In this document: positions 31,146 through 42,000 of the stretch, piece after piece | How the letters are laid out: each line of letters opens with the position of its first letter | Position numbering within the stretch: position 1 is the stretch's first letter | Assembly: GCA_038503075.1 (NCBI GenBank) | Contig: JBCAML010000012.1 | Location: forward strand, 1,674,001-1,738,000 | Length of the DNA stretch: 64,000 nt | Source of the DNA: Gyromitra esculenta | Taxonomy: Eukaryota > Ascomycota > Pezizomycetes > Pezizales > Discinaceae | Direction of reading: 5' to 3' | The notes under the pieces: generated by a model | Database searches by the model: none | Seen by the model: only the letters and a program-made list of their open reading frames with translations | What the model was told of the DNA's origin: nothing | Made by a program: the position numbers and the translations under genes

Positions 31146-33302
31146 TTTAAGCTGTTGGTTATTGATCTGAAGTTTAAGCGGGAGAGATACTGAAGGGATT
31201 TATTTGGGAAATATGTGGATAGTAGATATAATAGAGAACAAGGCGATGATAATGATGATGATGATGACGAAGGGAGAGTACAATAGGAAGAGAAATACCT
31301 CGATTTTATACTAATTTTCACTGTATATCCAGAAGATGATTTCCGGTCTTGAAGCAACTATTTTCTGGGCAGGCTTGGAAATAGGTACATCCCCAATGAT
31401 GCGTAGAATTGAGATCTGAAGAGGGTAGATGTCCGTAAAGTTTCTCGTTTTCGCCAGACGCAGAAGTGACAGCATATCTCGTTGTAGAAATGGTCTGACG
31501 CATTGGTGAAGCATACAAGAAACTTCTTGAAATCCAACACTAGCGACCACGGCCGCCCAGCCCGCAAAGTCTTAGCACCAGTACGGCTCAATCCTAGATT
31601 GATAATAAGTATTTGATCCTTTGATCCTATGGTTCAAGCCTCTAGTTTCTGTTGACAGCATATATTTTGAGATTGTCTTTACTGTTTTCTGGAGTAATTA
31701 TATGTCACATGTGGTTTTCAGAGGTAATAACGTTATAACGGCTAAGGCAACTGGTTAAAAGGCCTTCTGTAATTCTAGAAAAACGGTATCAGTTGACGAA
31801 TTGTAAAGGTTGCTGTGTTCACATGTATGAAACGCTCATTTTGAGCAAGTGTCCGAAGAACATGGGCTTCGGATCCATGATAACGCCATGTAGTATCTAT
31901 TGAAGAAGGTACAAGGGTACGATAATGTCTCGAGAGTGTACTAATATTCACTCAACCCTACCAAACCCTCTCAGTTATCAGAAATCCTGCACGAATTATT
32001 TACTCGTCTTCCGATTAATATCCAATTTCTACCCCGGCGAGCTGGCAATTCTTCTTTCGGTAGTCACAAGATTGCATATACGTTCTCCATTCGATTTAAA
32101 GCAGATTACCTCGTGGGCCTAGATCCTTGAGGCGATGGTATAGGCAGGATTTTTCTTTTCCAGGATTGCCAGCAAATGGTTCACGATAACACAGCCTCCA
32201 TCCAAGCAGTTCGAACAGCTCTAAGCTAACAAATGCGTAGTCTTAGCCTACCCGACCGCTAAGAAACGCACAATGCAAGGAGTAAAAAGTTGGATGTTAA
32301 TCGCCCGATCTACGCTAAAGTATCCCAAGTTAGGACCAGTCACTCTGACCCGACGAAGCGATTGGTTGTGATCATACCTGTTCAGCGTGGGGTATCGAAA
32401 ACGCTTGAGACGGACTCGAAAAGGTTCCCGCGGGTCGTTGAAATTGGTCTAGTGGTCTATCATTCATTCTAAACTGTAAAACACCAACAAGAGCCTGCCA
32501 CCGTGGCAAAGTTGGCAAAACCAAAATGAGATAAGTATCTCGATCTCGCTAGTTTATGCCTCGTGCGTAGGATCACAGGGAATCACACGATCACGCGTTT
32601 ATTATCATGACACGAGCGTACTTATGTCAATAATGTTACATTGGTATTCTCTCTCTTGACGGCTAAAGAGGCTTCGGAAAAAGTTTGACTAAGCCACAAT
32701 TATATATATCAGCAATGCATTTGAGATCGTAAAGGAAACGCGCATGTCATATGCATGCTTCGGCCAGGATATAAAATACACATTCTCGCATAAGAATAGG
32801 AATGTTTCCATAAAGATTACCCAGCTAAATGTTGATGTAGTATAACAGACGATATTCTAGACGGTCTAGTCTGGTCGCCGGAGCCAGAAGATGATCAAGG
32901 CCTGCAGAATATTGGGGCGCGAAACGGTCCGTTGCAGCGCTAGCACAATACGATGAAAGTACGAATTAAATAATTCTCGGATATTTTCTTGGTTCAATAT
33001 GCTTGTGATTATTATTGTCCCCAAACTAATGATCCCACATTCCCGACTACATGTACTAGCACTACCAAGACTTCCAAAAGTGGGTTTGACATGAATATTG
33101 AACAAAGAGTAAGATAAAAAGAAACCCAGCCCGCTCAGTTGTCTCGTGCCTAAAAACAAAAGAAAATAAGGATAGGGCAATGAGACAATCTGATTGGGTT
33201 TACTACAAAAAATATGGCCTATGCATCGATATATGGTTGCTACGAAATTGGCCCGAGCCAAAAGGAAATCATATCGATATCTCGCTCTTCGTAAGGATAT
33301 GC
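31146..33302. other. Intergenic region between hydrophobins 4 and 5
   Basis: About 2.15 kb, the longest gap inside the array. It includes a TCATCATCATCAT-type triplet run (about 31246-31268) in the leader of hydrophobin 4. No hydrophobin fragment or other gene was recognised. Frames near 31311-31591 and 32866-33300 are not protein-like. Confidence 0.45.
31314..31320 (-). promoter_or_regulatory. TATA box of hydrophobin 4
   Basis: The minus strand reads TATAAAA about 170 nt before the ATG, followed by a C/T-rich stretch. Confidence 0.5.
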
Positions 33303-33883
33303 TTAGATCAAGGAAGCAAGAGCCACACAACCAACGTTGACAACACCATTCTAGTAAAATGTCAGTATATGGAAGGAAGGGAAAATTTGCTGCTGAGAAT
33401 ACCTGGGACATCTCGCCCTGGCAACAAGCAGCCTTGGCGTCGCAAGCCTTGTTGATGGGGACCTGGACTGAAGGTAGTTGAAAGCTAAAGTCAGTACGAC
33501 TATATCATCACAAAAGACGCTCAATAGTGGATCATACCTCCGATAAGGACCGGGACATTGACAGGTGTGCACTGCACGCCAACATCGCCACTACCAAAGA
33601 CAGCACCGAGAAGACCGGCATTGGTGGTATCACCAGTCTTGGCCACTTTGTTACAGCAGTTGAGCTGAGCATTACCGCAGGTCTGCACGGCCTGCTCGAC
33701 GGTGTAGTCACCCTTGACAGTACCCTTGTTGGCAGCGCTGTTACCAGAGTTCTGGCCCTTGTTGCCGACATTTTGATTGCCTTCTCCGTCATTACCGGAT
33801 GAGGCGACCTGGCGGCCTACAAGAGGAGAGGCCGAGACGGCGAGTGCGAGAGCCAAGAACGAGAGAATGTTTTGGGCAAGCAT
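33303..33883 (-). CDS. Class I hydrophobin 5
   Basis: Exons on the minus strand 33883-33538, 33467-33403 and 33350-33303 give 152 residues. Signal peptide (NILSFLALALAVSA), a short segment ending GRQ, the Asn/Gly module (NDGEGNQNVGNKGQNSGN) and the hydrophobin domain C-x6-CC-x27-C-x18-C-x5-CC-x13-C with tail NVGCVALASLI. The extra residue between the fourth and fifth cysteines (VPVLIG instead of IPIIG) is shared only with hydrophobin 6, so these two neighbours are probably the most recent duplicates. Coding sequence is noticeably richer in G/C third positions than in hydrophobins 3 and 4. Confidence 0.96.
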
Positions 33884-35367
33884 ATTGATTGAGTGAGTGT
33901 AGATAGAGGGGTATTAAAGGGGGCTATAAAATATATGACTAAAAGAGTGTGGTGGTGATGCAAGTGATTACGGGAACGAGATGATGAGGATGGAGAAGAG
34001 AAGTTGAGAAAGGATGAGAAAACTTACTTCTTATAGGTACTTTGCTGACATCTAATAAAGGAGTTTGTTTACAATTCTTTTTCCATATCTTCGCACCCTT
34101 ACCAACCTACAAACAAACACTTGTGCGATCTTCGCCTCTCCTGTTGACTGGAATTTTGTTTAACGGCATCAACTGTCCCTTGTTTAACCACAATCTGAGA
34201 GGGACCATTGTGGTTTCACTGGGTTTAGAGGCAATCTTACCTATTTAGCGGCGGTACTAATGTAGATCCATATTACAACGTTAACCCTTACATTCTCCAC
34301 CCCTTTCTCCACGGTTGTTGACCATGCCAGTAAGGCAAAGGGTAGAGAAACACGTATGGTCGTATGATCAACCGAGCCCCAATCACGAGTTAGTCCACAG
34401 AAACAGTCAAGCGCCCGAGATTCTCTATTGCTTTCCATGTCTATTAACTCAGCTAACGCGCCAAAGCAGAAAATCCAGGTGATGAATACCATGCAAGGGA
34501 TGAGATGATGTATCTTCTTAGCCGGAAATGAGGGGGGGAAATAGTGCTAAACTTGTTCACGCGTTACTAGGATTCCAGAATCTGAATTGCGAGTATTTGT
34601 CATTATCAACTCGTTCGAGTATAAGGGCGATGGGTGATATCTTATGTTCCTATTACTATAGTTATTCCGTGCCCAACCCTCCAGCGCAGTCTGTTGCAAA
34701 TAGTAGGGCAAACAGCAGTAGAGATGGAGATGAGCCTGCTAGCTATCGCTGTGTTTATTTAAAGTTCATTCCTTGGAGCTTGGTGTCGTGGAGGCTAAAA
34801 CTTCATATAAATTTCGGAGGTAATTTGCAATCTTAAGAGCTATTAGATCAAAAGCCCCTACTAGCATAGTGCAACAATTATTCAAATACATTAAACGTGA
34901 GCGCTGGCAAATCAACGAACTCAACAAAACAAGATGAGCCGAAAGATCTTAGAAGAGAGTATATATACCCTCGCTGATATATAGCGCCAGCGGACACTTA
35001 TTTTGGGCCTACTTTGATATATTAAGTCTAACAAGGTGCTTTTTTTTGGTGACCACGCAGTATAACTGGGGGTTATGGGTTAAAACTGACGATCGCAAAA
35101 TTTCGCGTAATAAGTAGGCCAATTAGGTTTGAATGTGATAGATATATATGATTAAATTATTGTACTGAAGTACCCAGACTATTCATCCCTCGGCAACAAG
35201 CAGAAACCAATGGAAAGAGACGGAAATAAATTAGCTGGTAGTCAAAAAAAAGGCAGATGAAGATAGATCAGCTCCGCTCTCACAAACACCGGTACCAGCT
35301 TTTCAATTGATTCCATTCGGCCCATATTCTAAAGGATACACAGAAAAAACGTCTTCGGTGTTAGAGT
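33884..35367. other. Intergenic region between hydrophobins 5 and 6
   Basis: It carries the promoter of hydrophobin 5 and the 3' region of hydrophobin 6. No other feature is supported. Confidence 0.45.
34029..34035 (-). promoter_or_regulatory. TATA-like box of hydrophobin 5
   Basis: The minus strand reads TATAAGA about 150 nt before the ATG, followed by a pyrimidine-rich leader. A second motif, GTATTAAAGG on the plus strand at 33911-33920, is shared with hydrophobins 1 and 6. Confidence 0.4.
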
Positions 35368-35948
35368 TTAGATTAGGGATGCCAGCGCAACACAGCCAAC
35401 GTTGGCAACGCCGTTCTAAGATAAAGTTAGTGATCATTGGGAGCTAGATGAACAGCTGCAAGTAATGAACGTACCTGCGTAGCGCCACCTTGGCAACAGG
35501 CAGCCTTCGCGTCGCACGCCTTGTTGATAGGAACTTGGACTATAAACAAGAAATTTAATAAGCATCTTCAAATTCATGTGCGATGGATACAGGGGGAACT
35601 CATACGGGCAATCAGAACAGGAACGTTGAGAGGCGTGCACTGAACGCCGAGATCACCACTTCCAAACACAGCGCCGAGAAGGCCAGCGTTGGTAGTATCG
35701 CCCATCTTCTCAACTTTGTTACAGCAGTTGAGTTGGGCGTTACCACAAGTTTGGACAGCTTGCTCGACAGTATAATCACCGCCAACTTTGGCCTTATTTG
35801 CAGCACCGTTGCCGCTATTCTGACCATTGTTACCAACCTCTTGGTTACCAGCGCCGTCGTTGCCAGAGGATGTAACCTGGCGAGCAATAAGGGGGGAAGC
35901 CGAGACGCTAAGGGCGAGAGCAATGACAGTTAAGATGTTGAAGAGCAT
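35368..35948 (-). CDS. Class I hydrophobin 6
   Basis: Exons on the minus strand 35948-35606, 35539-35475 and 35415-35368 give 151 residues. The signal peptide (ILTVIALALSVSA) is followed by a segment ending ARQ, the Asn/Gly module (NDGAGNQEVGNNGQNSGN), and a domain spaced C-x6-CC-x27-C-x18-C-x5-CC-x13-C ending NVGCVALASLI. At the first splice junction Gly is replaced by Ala-Leu (VPVLIALQVP), unique in the family. It is the last minus-strand gene of the array; the next paralogue, 2.5 kb away, is on the other strand. Confidence 0.96.
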
Positions 35949-37018
35949 GATGATAAATGTGAGGTAGGCTTGGAGGTATTAAAAGATAAATTATATAGTT
36001 TGGGCTTGATTGAGGAGTGTAGAGAGTGAATAAAAGTTGGTAATGAACGACTGGATGTGAGATTGTATGAGGATGAGAAGCTGAGAGCAGAGAGAGGAAA
36101 CCAGAGATTTTATATTTCTATTGATCAACGGTCAAGGCATTACCCTTGTTTATTTTGGTGTTTCTTTAGACCTACTATCATAAATTAGACTAAAGTAAAA
36201 GTGGAGCATTTGCCCCTACATTGGTAATTATAAGCCAATGTGACAAACGCAATGCGACCTTTCGTTCCAGAGCCTAGAGCGGGAATTTGGAACCAGGTAT
36301 ATTACAGAATTTTTTTCAACCTTTTTAATCTCACTAGATAAATCAAAGGATCCGGACGAGAGTTTACCAGCAACACCAAAAGCTCCATACAAAAATACAA
36401 TTGATCAGTAGTTTTCAGCGAGTAGCACAAAATGAAATGTATCGCGGTTGTGTGGCTCCCTCTAGTGCTTGCTCAAGTCAACATATTTCACCTAGATAAA
36501 ACCTGAACGCAGACTTCTTGCCTATTCTAGTATCCGTACCCCTTGCATTCCACTTCTACATTTTTCAACTTTTCATCGGAGATTAGAACCAGCAGGCTGC
36601 ATATTCTCGCACTCGCTTACATTTGGGAATTTCAGTCCACATGCCTTTGCTTAAAGAGTCCGTCTTTGTAGTGCAAGACATCCACGATATTTACGGCCTA
36701 CGGCCCAGAGATGTAATAAAGATTAAAGCAGCTAGTCCTGAGTGCTGGCCACCACGCATAACGTAAGGAGAAAACACAGTATGTGGAAACCTAAAGCCGG
36801 GTAACCCGTTGTCGCGTGACTTTATACACTGCCCATCACTCGAGTTTACTTAGGTTTCTCATCACACTCACACACGTACCCGCGACCGGGAGGGCTTATT
36901 ATGTAATATCTTCTATATCTATATATCATAGCAAAAGAGCTTTCTCAATACCCTCTCCACACCACTTTATAGAATAATCTCAGTCTGCTGAAAGATGGTA
37001 CGGGTCTACATACAGTAT
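35949..37018. other. Intergenic region, no supported gene
   Basis: It holds the promoter of hydrophobin 6 and then AT-rich DNA. No motif-bearing frame was seen. Confidence 0.45.
36118..36124 (-). promoter_or_regulatory. TATA box of hydrophobin 6
   Basis: The minus strand reads TATAAAA about 173 nt before the ATG, followed by CTCTGG and a C/T-rich tract. Confidence 0.5.
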
Positions 37019-37342
37019 TTAATTAATATAAAACACCCATTCAATGTCTTCTTCGGACTTCACCATCACAATTTCTTCATCTTCATCTTCGTCATCTGAA
37101 GGAGGATGAATCAAAATTTTAGGGATGGGCTTGTTTTTGGGGGCGCTGGTGTTGGCCTTCCCCGCCTCGGTCTCTTTTTTGGTTTCCACGCCCGTTTCCT
37201 CCTTTTGTTCTTTTCCCTTCCCTACGCAATCTGGACCCAAATCTTCGCGTTTGAGACCTTCAGAAACATTCTCAATATCTGCCAAGGTAAGCTCTTGGGC
37301 CTGCAGATCATACCCACAGCAGGAGCAAACTCTGTGTGACAT
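37019..37342 (-). CDS. Small acidic protein with N-terminal cysteine knuckle
   Basis: A single frame of 107 residues. It starts with a possible metal knuckle (MSHRVCSCCGYDLQAQEL), followed by a short helix, a Lys/Glu/Thr-rich linker and a Pro/Ile patch (KPIPKILIHPP). It ends in an acidic cluster (DDEDEDEEIVMVKSEED) whose hydrophobic core next to acids resembles a SUMO-interaction motif. No family was recognised. It sits inside the hydrophobin array but is unrelated to it in sequence. It is probably intracellular. The small size leaves real doubt; an additional 5' or 3' exon cannot be excluded. Confidence 0.5.
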   Translation of the reverse strand: MSHRVCSCCGYDLQAQELTLADIENVSEGLKREDLGPDCVGKGKEQKEETGVETKKETEAGKANTSAPKNKPIPKILIHPPSDDEDEDEEIVMVKSEEDIEWVFYIN

Positions 37343-38442
37343 TTTTTTCAGAAGGATAGTTTTGGATTAGGTTCTTTAACTTAGGAATCTTAGGTGTATT
37401 TGGTGCTAGTGATGATCTAAGGAATGGGGCGAGGCCAACTTATTTATAACCTACGACAATCTGAGAAGTAAATTATCATCTTGAATTCCAATACAAAATT
37501 ATTTTACGGCGACAAATTCGTTTCCACTAAATGCTCAACTTGAGCATGGTATACCAAAAAAATACAAATATTACCTCACAAGTTGCATATAAGGTCAAAC
37601 TAAATTATGTATCTCTCGTGATTACATGGTTTAGACTACCTAGACGTCGCCTCTAGGGTGGAGGGGGCCGAAATTTTTTTGCCATAATGGCTAGTGTTAA
37701 GCTTAAGTCTAAAAGTCGCAACAAAGGCAGTTAACCCAAACCGTCTGATATGCACATATATATCCACAGGTTCGATCATAACTAAATCTCTGCTGCTCAA
37801 AAGTGTTGGAAGACCATCACTTCCGAGAGGGGATATATTGCCATGTCACGTTTCGATACAATACAAGATTAACTCAAACGCCACCATAATTTTAGCTTTA
37901 TTCATACGTATGGCCCTTTAGAGCAGGCACGAAGCCGGACTCCAGCAGCATTTAGTGGTATTGGATACTAGCTTAGATTAGAGGAGACTCCAACTAAGGA
38001 CCCCGGGGGAAGTCAACTGAACATACAATCAACTAGTCTCTCCATTTGGTGTTTAAAACTCCACAATATTTCCAATTGGACAATCATCTCGACCATGAGT
38101 TTTAGTACCTACGAATTTATATTAGCGTAGACGAAGATCACGTGTTTTCCATACAGTGAAAGAGATTCGTATTTTTTTCCGTCTAGTTATATCCGTTCAT
38201 GCAGGAACAGATGCCCTAGCTTCGAGTGATGCAGGTACACAGGCTGAATAGGAAAGAACTGCATTACTGGTCAAACTCCGCTGTAAATTCTGTGATATAA
38301 ATCGCTGGCCTCTTGCTCATCCCCAGTTCTCATCCCCATCATTATCTCACAATTTCAGTGCTCCCTCCACCAAACCAGCGCCATCTATACCCTACCATTG
38401 CCTTTAATAATAATCTCCACCAAAAAGCCACTATCAATCTCC
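37343..38442. other. Divergent intergenic region before hydrophobin 7
   Basis: It lies between the starts of the small acidic protein (-) and hydrophobin 7 (+), so it holds both promoters. A G-rich tract occurs near 37657-37668. Nothing else is supported. Confidence 0.45.
38296..38302 (+). promoter_or_regulatory. TATA box of hydrophobin 7
   Basis: TATAAAT lies about 144 nt before the ATG at 38443 and is followed by a C/T-rich leader, as in the other hydrophobin genes. Confidence 0.5.
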
Positions 38443-39013
38443 ATGCTCTTCTTTCAAACCCTTATCGCTATCTTAGCCCTCGCCTTTACTGTTTCCTCAT
38501 CTCCCCTGATCGCCCGCCAAATCTCTTCCAGCGGTAACGATGGCGAAGGCAACCAGAACGTTGGTAACGGCGGCCAAAACGCTGGCAGTGGCTCTGTCAA
38601 CTCTGGGACTATTGGTGGTGACTTTACCGTTAAACAAGCTGCTGAGACCTGTGGTAATGCCCAGTTGAATTGCTGCAATAAGATCGAGAAGCAGGGGGAT
38701 ACTACGAACGCTGGTCTTCTCGGGGCTGTATTCGGTAGTGGTGATCTCGGCGTTCAGTGTACGCCTATTAATATCCCAGTTATCGGAAGTACAGGCCCTT
38801 TCATCCAACTTATTGATGTTATGATGTTAATGGAGTTTTCCCTACCAGTCCAGGTTCCGATCAACAAAGCCTGCGATGCGAAAGCCGCATGTTGTCAGGG
38901 CGAAAACTCTCAGGTTAGTAAACCCTCCTTGTTCACTATCTTTTTCTATCGCTAATATTTCCTAGAATGGCCTTGTCAATGTTGGATGCCTTGCCCTTGC
39001 GTCGCTCATTTAA
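38443..39013 (+). CDS. Class I hydrophobin 7, opposite strand
   Basis: Exons 38443-38788, 38849-38913 and 38966-39013 give 152 residues. The ATG at 38443 is preferred over an in-frame ATG at 38398 because it places the hydrophobic signal core (LFFQTLIAILALAFTVSS) at the N-terminus; the upstream start would add 15 polar residues. A segment ending ARQ, the Asn/Gly module (NDGEGNQNVGNGGQNAGSG) and a domain spaced C-x6-CC-x27-C-x17-C-x5-CC-x13-C follow, ending NVGCLALASLI. Exon sizes and phases equal those of the minus-strand copies, so it arose by duplication with inversion, or the array was inverted around it. Confidence 0.95.
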
Positions 39014-42000
39014 GACGCCTCAGAGCCCCAAGACACAACCTTCCTACTATGTCTATAATATTGGCGCTAGACTTCATGTTGGGGTTTCAGAATTAGCGAT
39101 TATCCTAAGCTTCGTTCTTGGTAGTATTTTTTAATTTTAATTATTTTCAAATCACCCTGTCGAAATATATATCCCTCGTGATCACCTACAGTAATAGCAA
39201 CCCGCTCTGCCAAGGCTGAGATGTACTTGAGCCGATGCCCCTTTTCTCTAAATTGCCTTTCAGGCCACAAAAGCACGTTCTAGTTTAATTTGGATATCTG
39301 TTAAACTACTTCACTATAATATCAGCAATGATAACGAACACTCCAAAGTTGACTCATGTGCACCTGAAATTCCAAGGTATTCCACGAATACGCTTCAAAA
39401 CTTCGCTGCATATTAAAGATGGGATCGTATGAAACGGTGTGTGTACAACAGATATTCGAATGACTATTTGTGACTGAATTGCATCATCTTCGATATCACG
39501 ATGAAAGAACAGAATACTGCTGTGCCGATGCTTCAACCCATTCGGATTACCGTGCACGATCCACCGGATAGACCCGATAATTCCAGGGCACGTCGGATGC
39601 TTGTTCCAACCTCATATCCCCCGCTCATCAATTTGAATAACCTCAGCCAATAGGCTTTATACCTCACACCCCCACTTCGTGCACACGTTTATACGTTTAT
39701 ACAGCGAAGTAAATAAAACTTCCATCGTCACGCATTCCGAGTGACTTTTCATGACTTAATATTTTCTGAAGTCCGTCAGCCAAGATATCATCTTTCATTA
39801 TTAGTATAGTTACTCACTGGCAATTCAACTTGCAATTCAAGACATAATAAACTTACATGTAGATGCATACATGTAGTACAAGTTATACTAACCTCCACAG
39901 CCAATCCTAGTAGCTCTCTCTGGAAGGGTAAATGTTCGCCAGTATCGTCTGTATTGAGCAAATGCGTGTAGTCTCTACCCACTTACTCTTCGGATCGCAA
40001 TATATGATCGGTTGATCGATTGTCGCGAACATTGGCTAGAAGTACGCCCACTGTGTCGCATTTCCTTCTGAACTTCTCTGGGAGAGTTCTAGGTCCCTAA
40101 GGAACGGAGAGGATTAAGGATAGAGTTTATAGATCCTTGAAAATATTCTGTAACACGGGGCGAAACCGGAATTTTCTGTTGGTGATCATTGGTTGGCGAT
40201 GGGTTTCGATGTCATGCTTTTGGATAGAGTTCCTGCGATTAGGCCTACGCAAACTTAAGCTCGTGAGCGGCGATACCGCAAACTCTGAAGCAAATAATGA
40301 AAATACTCGAAATGTCATATGGCCATCTCTATAACGTGGTATCCAAAAAGCATATACCGATATCATCGATCCCCACCAGAAAGACGATAATAATCGGCCA
40401 TCGTAAATTAAAGTAATATCACCACCGAAAGACACATGCACAGCCGAAAATTTTCTCGAGCGGAAGAGGAAATAGTAATTACAAATAAGTCGCAGCTATA
40501 TACTTGCTTCTCACTTCTCGCTCCACATTGGACCGAGAAGATCAGGTCACCAAGATCAGCCCTAACCCTAATTTACAAGCACCCTTGCAGCTAGTTCTCT
40601 GACGTGGTACCGCATGTATGGTCATGGACCTGCAACACCACCATGCGATGCCGAGAGCTTGGGTCCAACCCATCCTATCCACATTCACCACCACACCACA
40701 TAAAAACGGATCTCCCTGCCCCACCACCCCAATCCGACAGACTGGCTAAGATCTTGAGGTACTCTGGAGAATAAATAAAAACAACGAATCCCTGGCTTGC
40801 ATGATGACACGATAAAGTGCCTAGCCTTTGCATCAGATTCAGGGCCAGGGTTTGGAACCCGAGTCAGTGGATAGGCTGGTATACTGCTGATATGCAGGTA
40901 TCATACGAGCTTAAACGCCGACAAGCAGCTACCGACTATTGTGATACCAGAATTTCAATTTGCTTAGTAGATGTAAACACAAGCTTATGATGTGCGAAGC
41001 GTTAGCAACCATCGATCCGGTATATCCTGCGAGTACATTATAACCCCGTATCCAGAAGCTGGACTAGATTAGAGAATTTCTATATCGGTCAACCGCTCTT
41101 GTTCAGCCCGACAAAGGCCTTAGCTCCGTGATGGATTTGTAACCTTGTGGATTTTAACTATAGTTGCGGGAGCATTAGCATGATATCGGTGAATATTAAT
41201 ACATCCTAATATCCGAGGTTAGGTATTCGCAAGCATCCTGAGGATTCAATTGGGCACAAGAGCTTTGACATCGCTTTATGCAGATAAATATAGCTAGGCG
41301 GAGCAGAAATTTTGTTCTGGAACTTCTAGAACTCTGTATGGGCAGGCATCAACGCCGATATCGGCTTTGGGAAGCAGAGCTTTTTCGGGGATCCCGTTGA
41401 ATTTGTAGGAAGGAATACCCGCGGATTGGACAGGAGGTAGGTAGCCGATCGCAAAATCGGTTCATCCGTCTTAACTATAGCCTGAATATTAATCCATTAG
41501 CACCGATAATATGGTCCTGGTGGGTGGCTGCGAGGAACAGAGTAGAGACACTGTTACTTACGAATCCAAAAATAATTGAAGAAAATTATAGTTTCAGCTA
41601 CAGGCTCGGATGAGACTGGAATAACTGTAAGTTCGAATAATAACTATTGATATCGTACCGATGGTAAGTTATGCTTGCTTTGCTTGCTAGATGGAGTGTC
41701 CGCCGAAACTGTAATATCCAAAAGAGCCATAAGGCCATACTAGCCATGGTCTTATTTGAGAAGGCTGCACTCTCGCAATGATTAGCATTCACTACGAGAA
41801 GCAGAGTAGAAGAGTGAAGAAAAAGAAAAAGCGAAGTCTGCGTGTTAAACTCGGAATGCAAAATAATTTCCCTACTCTCCACGTGTTAACTGCTAGATTC
41901 CCACAAATACACCCTTCTCATAACTGTCAGTAAAAAGCAATATAACCGATGGAATTGCCAGCACAGCATCGATACAGGTATATCGATTACCCGCCTGACC

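Noticed and set aside
32866..33411. 181-codon minus-strand frame
   Set aside because: It overlaps the last exon and intron of hydrophobin 5 in another frame and has no recognisable features.
40558..40575. Telomere-like CCCTAA units
   Set aside because: Only two tandem units here, and isolated CCTAACCC words near 23487 and 58610; too short to mean an interstitial telomere.
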